A DNA stretch of 64,000 bases from Prevotella sp. (GTDB taxonomy: Bacteria; Bacteroidota; Bacteroidia; Bacteroidales; Bacteroidaceae). Positions 35,481 through 44,936 of the stretch are shown one piece after another. The notes beneath the pieces were generated by a model. That model was not told where the DNA came from, did not search any database, and was given only the letters and a program-made list of their open reading frames with translations. The DNA lies in NCBI GenBank assembly GCA_017548605.1, contig JAFYZT010000055.1, positions 19,597 through 83,596 on the forward strand, written 5' to 3'. Both the position numbers and the translations under genes were made by a program. Position 1 is the first letter of the stretch. Each line of letters opens with the position of its first letter.

Positions 35481-37073
35481 TTAGCGTTTGTTGTCCACGG
35501 CGCATTGCTCGATAGGCAGGCCGCGCTTGTAGTTCTCGATATAGCGTTCGAAACCGGCTACATCTTCAGGCGTGGGAGCTATCTCAACACCGGTATTGCC
35601 GGCGAAGACCACCGTCTCGAGATAGTCGGCCAGTGACAGTCCTTTGTCGTTATTCACGGCATAGGCGGCCAACAGCGCAATACCCCAGGCTCCACCTTCG
35701 CCGGCTGTTTCCATAACAGAGATGGGACTGTTGATGGCAGCTGCCAGCACACGTTGTCCTACGCCCTTGGTTTTGAATAGTCCGCCATGGCCGGTGATGC
35801 GGTCAACGCGTATCATCTCCTCCTTGAGCAAGATGTCGTTGCCTATCTTCAGCACACCTACCGACGCGTAGAGGTGGGCACGCATGAAGTTGGCCAGGTT
35901 GAACCGGTCATTGGCGGAGCGTACAAAGAGTGGACGACCTTCAGCCAGACCTGTGACAGGCTCGCCGCTGATATAGTTGTACGACACCAGTCCGCCGCAG
36001 TCCGCATCGCCCGTGAGCGCATGGTTGTAGAGCTTTCCGAACACCTCGTTCATGTCAACAGGCATACCAAGCAGCTGCTGGTACTCCTTGAACAGACTCA
36101 CCCAAGCGTTAAGGTCGCTGGTGCAGTTGTTACAATGCACCATGGCAACAAGTGAACCGTCAGGAGTGGTCACCATGTCAATCATGTCATACGGACGGGA
36201 GAGCTCTTTCTCGAGCACTATCATCGAGAAAGATGATGTGCCAGCGCTCACATTACCCGTGCGCTGCTTCACGGCATTCGTGGCTACCATGCCAGTGCCG
36301 GCGTCACCTTCCGGAGGACATACGGGAATACCCGCCTTCAGATGTCCGCTCACATCGAGCTTCTTGGCTCCCTCAGGGGTGAGGAAACCTGCATCGGCTC
36401 CAGCATTGAGCGATTTGGGCAGGATGTCGAGCAACTGCCACTTAAACCCTTTCGGGGCCACCAGTTCGTTGAACTTGCGCACCATGTCGGCATCGTAAGT
36501 CTTCGTCTTCGGGTCGACAGGAATCATGCCAGAGGCATCGCCCACGCCGAGCACGAATTTACCAGTCACCTGCCAATGCACATAGCCCGCAAGGGTGGTG
36601 AGATAGCGGATGTCGGCCACATGCTCCTCGTTGTCGAGGATGCACTGGTAGAGATGCGAGATGCTCCAACGCAGGGGGATGTTGTAGTTGAACAGCTTGC
36701 TCAGTTCCGCAGCAGCCTTTCCGGTGTTGGTGTTACGCCAAGTGCGGAAGGGGACGAGAATCTCCTGTTTCTTGTTGAACGCCATATAGCCGTGCATCAT
36801 GGCACTGAAACCGATGGCAGCCAATGCTTCAATTTCGCAGTCATACTGGCGCAGCACGTCACGGCGCAGGTCAGCATAGCAGTCCTGCAAACCATACCAA
36901 ATGGCTTCGATGCTGTAGGTCCACAGCCCGTCCACCAGTTGGTTCTCCCATTCGTGGGAGCCTTGGGCAATAGGCTTGTTCTCCTCGTCGATAAGGACGG
37001 CCTTGATACGGGTAGAGCCGAACTCAATACCCAGGATGGCCTTGCCCGCTTCTATCGTCTGTTTTGCAGTCAT
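35481..37073 (-). CDS. araB: Ribulokinase, FGGY family
   Basis: A 530-residue FGGY kinase: ATP/sugar loop [15 protein letters not shown] (N-terminal domain), a central [12 protein letters not shown] region, and C-terminal [19 protein letters not shown] with an [15 protein letters not shown] signature. It phosphorylates L-ribulose. Its sequence is nearer the Bacteroidota ribulokinase group than to E. coli AraB. The start overlaps the araA stop by 1 nt (TAATG), so the two are translationally coupled. It is the last gene before a strong terminator. Confidence 0.9.
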   Translation of the reverse strand: MTAKQTIEAGKAILGIEFGSTRIKAVLIDEENKPIAQGSHEWENQLVDGLWTYSIEAIWYGLQDCYADLRRDVLRQYDCEIEALAAIGFSAMMHGYMAFNKKQEILVPFRTWRNTNTGKAAAELSKLFNYNIPLRWSISHLYQCILDNEEHVADIRYLTTLAGYVHWQVTGKFVLGVGDASGMIPVDPKTKTYDADMVRKFNELVAPKGFKWQLLDILPKSLNAGADAGFLTPEGAKKLDVSGHLKAGIPVCPPEGDAGTGMVATNAVKQRTGNVSAGTSSFSMIVLEKELSRPYDMIDMVTTPDGSLVAMVHCNNCTSDLNAWVSLFKEYQQLLGMPVDMNEVFGKLYNHALTGDADCGGLVSYNYISGEPVTGLAEGRPLFVRSANDRFNLANFMRAHLYASVGVLKIGNDILLKEEMIRVDRITGHGGLFKTKGVGQRVLAAAINSPISVMETAGEGGAWGIALLAAYAVNNDKGLSLADYLETVVFAGNTGVEIAPTPEDVAGFERYIENYKRGLPIEQCAVDNKR

Positions 37074-38614
37074 TACTTCAACGCTTTATTCAACATGTAA
37101 TAAATCTCGTTCATCTGCAGCTCATGCTTGAACTCGCTGGTCTTCGTGTCTTTGTTAATCTTAACATATTCGATACCCAGCATTTCAGCGAAGTCCTCCC
37201 AGTACTCTTCGGTGATGTCGTACGAGAACGCACTGTGGTGTGTACCACCAGCCAGAATCCATGCACCGGCACCAATCTCGAATGTCGGCTGCGGAACCCA
37301 GAGAGCAGAGGCCACGGGCAGGTTGGGCATCGGTTTCGGTTCGATGCACTCCACCTCTTGTGAAATCAGACGGAAGCGGTTGCCCAGGTCAACTACAGTG
37401 GCTTTGATGCCACGGCCCACCTTTGACGTGAAGACGAGGCGTGCAGTCTGCTGTTTGCGGATGCCGATACCCAGGAAATGCACCTCGAGCTTTGGCTTGT
37501 CAACGGCAATGAGCGGACAAACCTCGAGCATGTGGCTCTGCAGGCATGAACTGCGGTCGCCGGCGAAGTTGAGGGTGTAGTCCTCAAGGAACGAGCAGCC
37601 TGTGGGCATGCCCTGCTGGATGACCCATAATGTGCGGTACAGGCAGGCAGTCTTCCAGTCGCCTTCGGCACCGAAGCCATAACCTTCCTCCATCAGACGC
37701 TGTGAAGCGAGACCGGGAATCTGGTCGAAACCTACGAAGTTGGGGTCATTGATGTCAGCATCGCCCAAATCGTCGAAATTAGTCGTGAAAGCTGTTGCTC
37801 CTTCGTCCTTAAGCACACGGCGCAGGGCAATCTCTGCCTTGGCGGAATTCTTTACTTTCTCCCAATATACTTCTTCGCCACTCTCATCAATCTTGATGGT
37901 GTACTTCTTCTTGTATTCCTCTACCAGGGCATCGGCCTCGGCGTCAGTCACCTTCTTGAAGTATTCCATGAGAGAGCTGACGGGATAGTAGTCAACGTGG
38001 TATCCCATACGCTGCTCGAACTCCACACGGTCACCGTCAGTCACGGCCACATTGTTCATGTTCATACCGAACATCAGACAGCGCACCTGCTTGGCATCGG
38101 CAACGCCGGCAGCCACACGAGCCCAAACAGCAATCTTCTTCTGGGCTTCTTCGTTCTTCCAATAGCCGCAGACTACCTTGCGGGCCACACGCATACGGGT
38201 GCAGATATGACCGAACTCAATATCGCCATGAGCACTCTGGTTCAGGTTCATGAAGTCCATATCCATGGTGTCCCAGGGAATCTCTGCGTTGTACTGTGTG
38301 TGGAAATGGAGCAACGGCTTCTGTAGGGCCTGCAAGCCCTTAATCCACATCTTAGCGGGAGAGAAGGTGTGCATCCAGGTGATGATGCCCACGCACTTCT
38401 CGTCGTTGTTGGCGGCCTTCATCACGTCTTCCACTTCCTTGCTGCTGTTGGCAGTGCCTTTATATACCACCTTGATGGGGATGATGCCGCTCTCGTTAAG
38501 ACCAGACACCATCTCTTTCGAGTGACCATCCACTTGGACCACGGCGTCGCCTCCATAGAGTAACTGTGCGCCAGTGACCCACCAAATTTCGAAATTATCA
38601 AATGCTTTAATCAT
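37073..38614 (-). CDS. araA: L-arabinose isomerase
   Basis: A 513-residue AraA: N-terminal [50 protein letters not shown] (split over the active-site entrance), the metal-binding Glu in [12 protein letters not shown], and the C-terminal [12 protein letters not shown] with metal-binding His residues. It converts L-arabinose to L-ribulose with Mn2+. Length and motifs are complete. It sits between araD and araB, the standard pathway set. Confidence 0.95.
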   Translation of the reverse strand: MIKAFDNFEIWWVTGAQLLYGGDAVVQVDGHSKEMVSGLNESGIIPIKVVYKGTANSSKEVEDVMKAANNDEKCVGIITWMHTFSPAKMWIKGLQALQKPLLHFHTQYNAEIPWDTMDMDFMNLNQSAHGDIEFGHICTRMRVARKVVCGYWKNEEAQKKIAVWARVAAGVADAKQVRCLMFGMNMNNVAVTDGDRVEFEQRMGYHVDYYPVSSLMEYFKKVTDAEADALVEEYKKKYTIKIDESGEEVYWEKVKNSAKAEIALRRVLKDEGATAFTTNFDDLGDADINDPNFVGFDQIPGLASQRLMEEGYGFGAEGDWKTACLYRTLWVIQQGMPTGCSFLEDYTLNFAGDRSSCLQSHMLEVCPLIAVDKPKLEVHFLGIGIRKQQTARLVFTSKVGRGIKATVVDLGNRFRLISQEVECIEPKPMPNLPVASALWVPQPTFEIGAGAWILAGGTHHSAFSYDITEEYWEDFAEMLGIEYVKINKDTKTSEFKHELQMNEIYYMLNKALK

Positions 38615-38751
38615 AATAATGAGCCCCCCTCTTATCCCCCGAAGGGGAAGACCGGAACAGGGGCATGGGTCTTAGTTATTAAGTTTTATTTATTACCTTG
38701 GTAAAATACACCTTTTTGAGTATCCTCCCCTCGGGAAGAATGGGTGAGGTG
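38615..38751. repeat. araD-araA spacer with CCCCTC/GAGGGG phrases and a palindrome
   Basis: Two mirror-like phrases (CCCCCCTCTTATCCCCCG, and CCTCCCCTCGGG with GGGTGAGG) flank a 12-nt palindrome TTACC-TT-GGTAA (38693-38704). Related CCCTCCCCTCGGGGAGGG wording lies at 21681 and 54634. Role unknown. Confidence 0.5.
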
Positions 38752-39453
38752 TTATTTCTTCTTTTGCCCGTAATAGGCGTTTGGTCCGTGTTTGCGCGAG
38801 AAATGCTTCTCGATGAGCAATGGGTTCATGGTCGTTCCAGGGTTGACAGAGAAGGATACGAAAGCCATCTTGGCTACCTGTTCCATCACCACAGCGTTGT
38901 AAACTGCGTTATCGGCATCCTTGCCCCATGAGAAAGGTCCATGGTTCTTCACCAGCACACCGGGGGTGTGTACAGGGTTGATGCCTCCCTCCTGAATGCG
39001 GCGAACGATGACATTACCTGTCTCCAGTTCATAGTCGCCTTTTACTTCAGCTTCGGTCATGTCGCCCGTGCAGGGTATCTCATCATGGAAATAGTCGGCA
39101 TGAGTAGTGCCAATGTTGGGGATATCCTTGCCCGCCTGAGCCCAGGCAGTGGCATAGGTGGAATGGGTATGCACCACACCGCCGATTTCGGGGAATGCAC
39201 GGTAGAGTACCAAATGAGTGGGCGTGTCCGACGAAGGATTCAGGTCTCCTTCTACTACCTTACCGGTCTGAAGGTCCACTACCACCATGTCGGAGGCTTT
39301 CATCGTATCATAACTCACACCGGAGGGTTTAATGACCACCAGTCCCTTTTCCCTATCAATGGCCGACACATTGCCCCATGTAAAAATAACAAGATTGTGC
39401 TTTACCAAGTCGAGATTGGCGCGAAACACCTTTTCTTTCAGTTCTTCTAACAT
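38752..39453 (-). CDS. araD: L-ribulose-5-phosphate 4-epimerase
   Basis: A 233-residue class II aldolase-fold enzyme: [10 protein letters not shown] (phosphate loop), KPSGVSYD, the zinc-binding His pair in [14 protein letters not shown], and a further His in [11 protein letters not shown]. The C-terminal [10 protein letters not shown] is typical of AraD. It turns L-ribulose-5-phosphate into D-xylulose-5-phosphate, the last arabinose-specific step. Spacers on both sides are filled by phrase repeats, though the gene order implies one operon. Confidence 0.94.
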   Translation of the reverse strand: MLEELKEKVFRANLDLVKHNLVIFTWGNVSAIDREKGLVVIKPSGVSYDTMKASDMVVVDLQTGKVVEGDLNPSSDTPTHLVLYRAFPEIGGVVHTHSTYATAWAQAGKDIPNIGTTHADYFHDEIPCTGDMTEAEVKGDYELETGNVIVRRIQEGGINPVHTPGVLVKNHGPFSWGKDADNAVYNAVVMEQVAKMAFVSFSVNPGTTMNPLLIEKHFSRKHGPNAYYGQKKK

Positions 39454-39516
39454 GTTTTTCTTAGTTTTTGAGTTTTTAAGTTTTTTGAGTTCTTTAAGGT
39501 AACTACAGGAAATCCC

Positions 39517-39610
39517 AAATTATCTTAGGGCATCCTAGGCTATCTTAGAGCATCCTAGGTTTTCTTAGAGCATCTTAGTTTATCCTAGGCTTTCCTATGA
39601 TTATCCTAAT
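39517..39610. repeat. 20-bp periodic TATCTTAG-GCATCCTAGG array
   Basis: Four consecutive 20-bp units (39521-39540, 39541-39560, 39561-39580 and 39581-39600) each consist of two ~10-bp halves such as TATCTTAGAG and CATCCTAGGT. A degenerate part-unit continues to about 39610. The ten-base phasing equals about one helix turn. Related wording occurs at 44925-44940. Confidence 0.85.
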
Positions 39611-39619
39611 AGCTACGGG

Positions 39620-39659
39620 GTAATCTCTTGCCCCTTGCTCCTTGCCCCTCTTTACCCCC
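39620..39659. repeat. GTAATCTCTT + C-rich phrase block after araR
   Basis: GTAATCTCTT, then GCCCCTT/GCTCCTT/GCCCCTC units, ending directly at the araR stop codon. In the araR mRNA this reads as a G-rich tract (GGGGCAAGGAGCAAGGGGC). Confidence 0.75.
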
Positions 39660-40316
39660 TTATTCTTTCACTTTTTTATTAAATCTGTAGAGGGCGGCAC
39701 CACGTTTGCTACTCTTCTTATCTACCAGTTCGGTCTTCTCGATGAAGTCGAGCATTTTCATCCTTTTGCGGAAATTACGCTTGTCGATGGGCTCATCTAA
39801 GATGGCCTCATATACCTGTTGTAACTGCGTGAGTGTGAACAGGCTTGGCAACAGATTAAGACTGAGCGGTTCGTTTCCAATGCGGCGACGCAGTAAACCG
39901 ATGGCCTTTTGCACCATCACGTTGTGGTCACCATAGAGTGAGGGAAGAGCATCCATGGCTACCCATTCTACACCGTGTTCTTCTTGAAGATGACGATCGT
40001 AGTCTTTCACATTAATCAACGCACAATAAGCCACACTGATTACACGCTCGCCCGGGTCGCGGTCGATGGCTCCAAATGCACCTACCTGTTTGAGGTACAT
40101 CTTCTTCAACCCCGTCAGTTGCAATAATGTGCGGTGAGCGGCGTCTTCCAGACTCTCGTTTTCCTTGACGAATCCGCCGTAGAGACTCCATTCTCCGCGT
40201 CCCGGATCCATCTGTCGCTTACCGATAAGCAGTTTCAACTTTCCTTCGTCAAAACCGAAAACGATGCAGTCTACCGATACAAAGTATTGACTGTGTTCAC
40301 TATAATATCTTGTCAT
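39660..40316 (-). CDS. araR: AraR: Nudix-related transcriptional regulator of arabinose use
   Basis: A 218-residue NrtR-type regulator. A Nudix-fold domain (about 1-140) has a degenerate Nudix box (GGFVKENESLEDAAHRTLLQ), suggesting ligand binding rather than hydrolysis. A C-terminal winged helix follows (about 150-218, FTLTQLQQVYEAILDEPIDK then RNFRKRMKMLDFIEK). This architecture and its place in an arabinose operon match the Bacteroidota AraR, which senses L-arabinose. The start is taken at MTRYYSEHSQ; the longer frame reads through low-complexity spacer phrases. It lies inside the operon it probably controls. Confidence 0.88.
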   Translation of the reverse strand: MTRYYSEHSQYFVSVDCIVFGFDEGKLKLLIGKRQMDPGRGEWSLYGGFVKENESLEDAAHRTLLQLTGLKKMYLKQVGAFGAIDRDPGERVISVAYCALINVKDYDRHLQEEHGVEWVAMDALPSLYGDHNVMVQKAIGLLRRRIGNEPLSLNLLPSLFTLTQLQQVYEAILDEPIDKRNFRKRMKMLDFIEKTELVDKKSSKRGAALYRFNKKVKE

Positions 40317-40426
40317 GAGGGGGCTTGAAGTTTGTGGTTTAAATGTTGAAAAATGAAGTTTATTGTTTGGGGAATGTAGTTTGAGAAGAGAAGTTGGGGA
40401 TTTGAGGCGGGATGATTCCTTTTCAG

Positions 40427-40465
40427 GTAATCTCTTACCTCTCACCCCTCACTTCTCACCTCTTG
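40427..40465. repeat. GTAATCTCTT + ACCTCTC phrase block after the symporter gene
   Basis: GTAATCTCTT, then ACCTCTC/ACCCCTC/ACTTCTC/ACCTCTT, ending 4 nt before the symporter stop codon (minus strand). It has the same lead sequence as the blocks at 19713, 39620 and 61589. Confidence 0.7.
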
Positions 40466-40469
40466 TCTG

Positions 40470-42248
40470 TTACCAGAAGTAAATATAGAATGCGATGGTC
40501 AATGCCACGATGACACAGGTATGGAACACATCCCACTTTGTCCATGAGGCACGGGTGGCGGCTTTCTGCTCGGGAGTAGAGGTGCCGAACACCAGACCTT
40601 GTATCTGTTTCTCGTCAGGCGCCGGAGTCATCAGACTCACGAAGATGACTACCAGACAGCAGAATATCAGCATTACGCCGCAGAAATACAACCAGTTGAA
40701 TTTACAAAAAATGTTATAGAACCAATTGTCAACCCCGTTGGCTGTAGCCCACTCACTTACGTAGTTAATAGAATTACCAAAGGCATCATTTGTTGCTTTT
40801 CCTGCTTTTATGTACATTTCTTCACAAAAGCCTGCTGCAGATGCCGTTACTGTATAATAAACCTTTGCACCCAAACGAGTCAGACCGATGATAATACCGG
40901 AGAGCAAACCCCACTGACCACCCTTGGGCGTAGCGCGTTTCCAGCAGATACCGAGTAGGAAAGCGGCGGCGATACCCGGAGCCAACACGCTCTGTACATC
41001 CTGAAGGTAGTTGTAAAGCACATTACCCACACTGCGCATGATGGGAATCCAAAGGATGCCAAGAACCACGATTACCACAGTGGCAATCTGACCGATACGT
41101 ACCAATTGTTTTTCAGAGGTCTGAGGTTTCAGTCGTTTCCAGAAGTCAATCGTGAACAACATTGATGAAGAGTTGAACAGAGAGGCCAATGAACTCATCA
41201 GGGCGGCGAGGATACCACACACAACCAGACCCTTCACACCGGCGGGCAACAGCTTAGCCACAAGGGTGGGGAAGGCGGCGTCAGGAGTGCTCAAGGAGAA
41301 GGTCTCACCATTGACCACCACACCGTTCTTACTCAACGCGAAAGCAATCATACCGGGGATGAGGAAGATGAACACGGGCAACAGCTTGAGGTAAGCACCG
41401 AAGATGGTACCACGGCGAGCCTCACGCTCGTTCTTTCCCGACAGCACACGCTGAACAATATACTGGTCGGTACACCAATACCAGAAACCGATGACAGCCG
41501 AGCCAACCAATGCACCGAGCCAAGGATACTGAGGATCCCTGAGGTCGCGTATCAGACTGGTCATGTGATCGCCGTAGTCATTGGTAGTCACTGCACCACA
41601 GGTAGCAAGCAAGTCATCCCAACCACCCAGGGCACGAAGTCCCAATACAAGGATGATGAGTGAACCGAGAAGCAATATCGGGGTTTGCAGCACAGATGTG
41701 TAAAGCACACTCTTCATTCCACCGAAAATGGTGTAGAGAGCGGTGATGAGCACAAGACCGATGGCGGCAATCCAGAAGAAGTCGATGCCCCACAGTTCCT
41801 TGATACCGAATACCTGTTGGAACACGAGTCCTCCAGCATAGACCGTCACTGCCACTTTTGTCAGCACATAGCTGATGAGGGAAATGACGGAGAGGATGGT
41901 ACGGCTCTGCGTGTTGTAGCGGCGCTCCAAGAATTCAGGCATGGTATACACCATTGAGCGTGTGTAGAAGGGCACAAATACCCAACCGAGAATAAGAATC
42001 ATCCAGCCTTGGATCTCCCAGTGTGCCATGGCCATACCCGACGAGGCACCTGCACCGGCCAAACCAATAAGGTGTTCACTACCAATGTTTGAAGCGAAGA
42101 TACTGGCACCGATAGCAATCCATGTGGCATCGCGGCCACCCAAGAAATAATCGGCTGAGTTGTTGTTCTTCTGACTGATTACCCAGAGAACGATGCCAAT
42201 GAGTGCGCAACAGAACACACCAATGACAATCCAATCTAATGGTTGCAT
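40470..42248 (-). CDS. Sodium/sugar symporter, SSS family (probable arabinose importer)
   Basis: A 592-residue SSS-family protein with about 14 membrane segments. SSS features: NSADYFLGGRDATW, IGASIFASNIGSEHLIGLAG (helix 1-2 Na+ and sugar region) and GWVFVPFYTRSMVYTMPEFL. It imports a sugar with Na+ across the inner membrane. Its place between the mutarotase and araR suggests L-arabinose; a related glucose/galactose substrate cannot be excluded by sequence. It follows the mutarotase gene by 35 nt. Confidence 0.88.
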   Translation of the reverse strand: MQPLDWIVIGVFCCALIGIVLWVISQKNNNSADYFLGGRDATWIAIGASIFASNIGSEHLIGLAGAGASSGMAMAHWEIQGWMILILGWVFVPFYTRSMVYTMPEFLERRYNTQSRTILSVISLISYVLTKVAVTVYAGGLVFQQVFGIKELWGIDFFWIAAIGLVLITALYTIFGGMKSVLYTSVLQTPILLLGSLIILVLGLRALGGWDDLLATCGAVTTNDYGDHMTSLIRDLRDPQYPWLGALVGSAVIGFWYWCTDQYIVQRVLSGKNEREARRGTIFGAYLKLLPVFIFLIPGMIAFALSKNGVVVNGETFSLSTPDAAFPTLVAKLLPAGVKGLVVCGILAALMSSLASLFNSSSMLFTIDFWKRLKPQTSEKQLVRIGQIATVVIVVLGILWIPIMRSVGNVLYNYLQDVQSVLAPGIAAAFLLGICWKRATPKGGQWGLLSGIIIGLTRLGAKVYYTVTASAAGFCEEMYIKAGKATNDAFGNSINYVSEWATANGVDNWFYNIFCKFNWLYFCGVMLIFCCLVVIFVSLMTPAPDEKQIQGLVFGTSTPEQKAATRASWTKWDVFHTCVIVALTIAFYIYFW

Positions 42249-42283
42249 AATTGATATTTTTTACTTCCTTTGTTATTTATTAT

Positions 42284-43453
42284 TTACTTCTTCACCGAGA
42301 ATTTATACACCAGATGGCTGTAATATTTCTCTCCTGGTTTCAGGTAAGGTGACGGCCAATCTTTCTTGTTGGGTGAGTCGGGATATTTCTGGCTCTCCAG
42401 ACAGACGCTCACATGCTTGGGATATTTAATGCCTTTCTTGCAAGCGATACCTGTGCCTTGGAAGTTGCCGGTGTACACCTGCATACCTGGTTCGTTGGTG
42501 AAGACCTCGAGCATGATGCCCGTCTTCGGCGAGAACAACGATACGGCCACTTGGCTGTCGTCGCCCTTGCCGTCTTTATACGTATTCAGACACCAGTTGT
42601 GGTCATAGCCCGTAGCATTCTTGATTTGGTCGAAGGTGCTGTCGTTCACATGGTCGAGGATGGCGTGTGCCTCACGGAAATCCATAGGTGTGCCCTCAAC
42701 AGGTTTGATTTCACCCGTGGTCATATAAGTGGCATCGGCGGGTGTCCAGTTGTCGGCGTTGATATACATCACCATGTCCATAGCTTCCTGCGAGGGGTCG
42801 CCGTTGAGGTTGAAATAACTGTGGTTCGTCATGTTGATGACGGTCTCCTTGTCGGTCGTTGCCTCATATTTGCAGTCGAGCGCGTTGTCAGCGGTGAGTG
42901 AATAGGTGGCGGTCACCTTCACCTCGCCAGGGAAGCCGTTGTCACCATCAGGTGAGGTCAGCGTGAGCACCAATGTTGAGTCGTTAGGCTGCTGTGCATC
43001 ATACACCTGATACATCCATCCGCTGGTACCTCCATGCAAGCAATGGCCGAAATTGTTGCGCGGCAACTGATATTCCTTGCCTTCAACGGTAATTTTGCCA
43101 TCTTTGATGCGATTGGCGTAACGACCTACGGTTGAACCGAAGTCACTCGGACTGTTCACACTGTCAGTGTACTGCAGCAGGTTATCATAACCCAGTACCA
43201 CGTCAATCATCTTACCGTCTTTGTCAGGAACCATGAGCGACACCACACGACCACCGAAATTGGTGATGCAGGCCTCCATGCCATTGGCGTTCTTCAATGT
43301 GTAGAGATGAACTTCCTTACCGTTGATAACGGAGTCGAAAGCCAGAGGGTCGAGTCCCGACTGGGTCAGTGTCTTGCCATCTTTTTGGCAACCGCACATC
43401 AGGGCCATGCAGGCACCTGCGAGCACAAAAAAGTTTCTTGTTTTGAGTTTCAT
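42284..43453 (-). CDS. Aldose 1-epimerase (mutarotase), lipoprotein form
   Basis: A 389-residue galactose-mutarotase-type protein with a lipoprotein signal; lipobox LMCGC points to Cys22. Family motifs: NFGGRVVSLMVPD, GRYANRIKDGK, NNFGHCLHGG, the catalytic His in TNHSYFNLNG, and the C-terminal Glu in VCLESQKYPDSPN. It interconverts alpha and beta anomers of sugars, here in the periplasm, before uptake by the following symporter. It is the first gene of the ara unit. A second, unexported copy lies at 46255. Confidence 0.9.
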   Translation of the reverse strand: MKLKTRNFFVLAGACMALMCGCQKDGKTLTQSGLDPLAFDSVINGKEVHLYTLKNANGMEACITNFGGRVVSLMVPDKDGKMIDVVLGYDNLLQYTDSVNSPSDFGSTVGRYANRIKDGKITVEGKEYQLPRNNFGHCLHGGTSGWMYQVYDAQQPNDSTLVLTLTSPDGDNGFPGEVKVTATYSLTADNALDCKYEATTDKETVINMTNHSYFNLNGDPSQEAMDMVMYINADNWTPADATYMTTGEIKPVEGTPMDFREAHAILDHVNDSTFDQIKNATGYDHNWCLNTYKDGKGDDSQVAVSLFSPKTGIMLEVFTNEPGMQVYTGNFQGTGIACKKGIKYPKHVSVCLESQKYPDSPNKKDWPSPYLKPGEKYYSHLVYKFSVKK

Positions 43454-43486
43454 AAAAAGGGTGAATTATAGATTATTAGATTTTGG

Positions 43487-43564
43487 GTGTAAAATTACAC
43501 TTATTTTTTGAATATGCAATACTTTTCACCCACTTTTTTTTCAATAAGTGTGTTTTTAACACTT
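43487..43564. promoter_or_regulatory. Two palindromes upstream of the ara operon (candidate AraR operators)
   Basis: GTGTAA-AA-TTACAC (43487-43500) and AAGTGT-N7-ACACTT (43546-43564) share GTGT/ACAC half-sites, about 35 nt and 95-110 nt upstream of the mutarotase start. No good TAnnTTTG box is seen near. Assignment to AraR is inference. Confidence 0.4.
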
Positions 43565-43624
43565 TTTCGCTAAATCCACAATTTTCAGACTCTTATCAAT
43601 GATTATTCGTGGTTGTTCAGGACA

Positions 43625-43671
43625 GATGAAAAAACGGTTGCGCCAGCACTGTGGCACAACCGTTTTTCATC
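43625..43671. terminator. Terminator after galK
   Basis: AAAAAACGGTTG pairs with CAACCGTTTTT (GATG/CATC at the base), with A- and T-runs on both sides, 23 nt past the galK stop. Confidence 0.85.
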
Positions 43672-43693
43672 TATTTAGGGTAGGGTTGGAGAC

Positions 43694-44854
43694 TTAGCAA
43701 ATCTTGCGTGAGCCGTCACCGATGACCACATCGATGACTTTCGGCTCCTTGCCGTATTTCTCCTTGTAACGTTTCTTGGCGTCAGCGATGAACGGCTCGT
43801 AAAGTTCGTCTTTCACCAAGTTGATGGTGCAACCGCCGAAGCCACCGCCCATGATACGGCTACCTGTGACACCGTTGTCGCGGGCGATATCGTTGAGGAA
43901 ATCGAGTTCTTCGCAGCTTACCTCATATTCCTTCGACAAGCCCTCGTGAGTTTCATACATCTTCTTGCCCACCGTCTCATAGTCGCCGGCCACCAAGGCA
44001 TCGCAAACTGCTAGTACGCGGTCTTTCTCGCCGAGCACGAAATGAGCACGTTTGTAGTCTTCTTCGCCAACTTCGGCGCGTACCTCATCCAGCTGTTCCC
44101 ACGTGCAGTCGCGTAGCGTCTCAAACTTGCCTTCTGGATGTTTGGCGGCAATGTGCTTCACCACGTTCTCGCACGAGTTGCGGCGGTCATTGTAGGGCGA
44201 GCCTGCCAGTTCGTGTTTCACACACGAGTTGAGCAACACCAGTTTGTATCCTTTCGGGTTAAAGGGGAAATATTCAAATTCACGGCTGCGGCAGTCCAGA
44301 CGCATCAGTTTACCGGCCTGTCCGAAAACACTCGCGAATTGATCCATGATACCACAGTTCACTCCGCAGTAGTTATGCTCAGTGGCTTGTCCGGCAAGGG
44401 CCATATCCCATTTCGACACTTTATTGTCGCCGAACAGGTCGTTCAGCGCAAAGGCAAAACAGCTCTCCAGAGCCGCCGACGATGACATGCCGGCTCCCAG
44501 AGGCACATCGCCTGAGAAAGCGGTATTGAACCCTTTCACATCGACACCGCGCTTACGCATCTCCTGAACGATGCCATAGATATAGCGGGCCCATGACGTG
44601 CGGGGACCTACGGGGTCGTCAACCTTGAATTCCACCTTGTCTTTCAAGTCGATGGCGTAGCAAATCACGGTATTCAGACCATTGGGGCGTACTTCAGCCA
44701 TAATGCCGCAATCAACGGCACCAGGGAATACGAAGCCACCGTTATAGTCAGTGTGCTCGCCAATAAGGTTAATACGACCCGGCGAATGGTAGATATTGCC
44801 GGTTTTGCCATCAAAATGTTTGATGAAACGACTTCTTACGTGTTCAATATTCAT
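43694..44854 (-). CDS. galK: Galactokinase
   Basis: A 386-residue GHMP kinase. It has the galactokinase signature GRINLIGEHTDYNGGFVFP (residues 27-45), the ATP loop PLGAGMSSSAALE (about 120), the catalytic Asp region CGIMDQFASVFG and motif 3 GGFGGCTINLV near the C terminus. It makes galactose-1-phosphate from alpha-galactose, following the mutarotase and transporter encoded just upstream. galT and galE are not in the window. It is the last gene of galM - MFS transporter - galK. Confidence 0.95.
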   Translation of the reverse strand: MNIEHVRSRFIKHFDGKTGNIYHSPGRINLIGEHTDYNGGFVFPGAVDCGIMAEVRPNGLNTVICYAIDLKDKVEFKVDDPVGPRTSWARYIYGIVQEMRKRGVDVKGFNTAFSGDVPLGAGMSSSAALESCFAFALNDLFGDNKVSKWDMALAGQATEHNYCGVNCGIMDQFASVFGQAGKLMRLDCRSREFEYFPFNPKGYKLVLLNSCVKHELAGSPYNDRRNSCENVVKHIAAKHPEGKFETLRDCTWEQLDEVRAEVGEEDYKRAHFVLGEKDRVLAVCDALVAGDYETVGKKMYETHEGLSKEYEVSCEELDFLNDIARDNGVTGSRIMGGGFGGCTINLVKDELYEPFIADAKKRYKEKYGKEPKVIDVVIGDGSRKIC

Positions 44855-44886
44855 GATTATTTAATTGAGATTTGAGGTTTTTTCTA

Positions 44887-44923
44887 GGTGGTTCTAAGTT
44901 CCTTTGTAGTCCTTAGAACCACC
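44887..44923 (-). terminator. 12-bp hairpin between the MFS transporter gene and galK
   Basis: GGTGGTTCTAAG and CTTAGAACCACC form a perfect stem with a 13-nt loop inside the operon, 32 nt before galK. It could be an attenuator or an mRNA-stabilising hairpin. There is no T-tract. Confidence 0.55.
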
Positions 44924-44936
44924 ATACTATCTTAGG

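Noticed and set aside
40317-40445. 43-residue N-terminal extension of AraR
   Set aside because: It is a translation of spacer phrases; the family begins at MTRYYSEHSQ.
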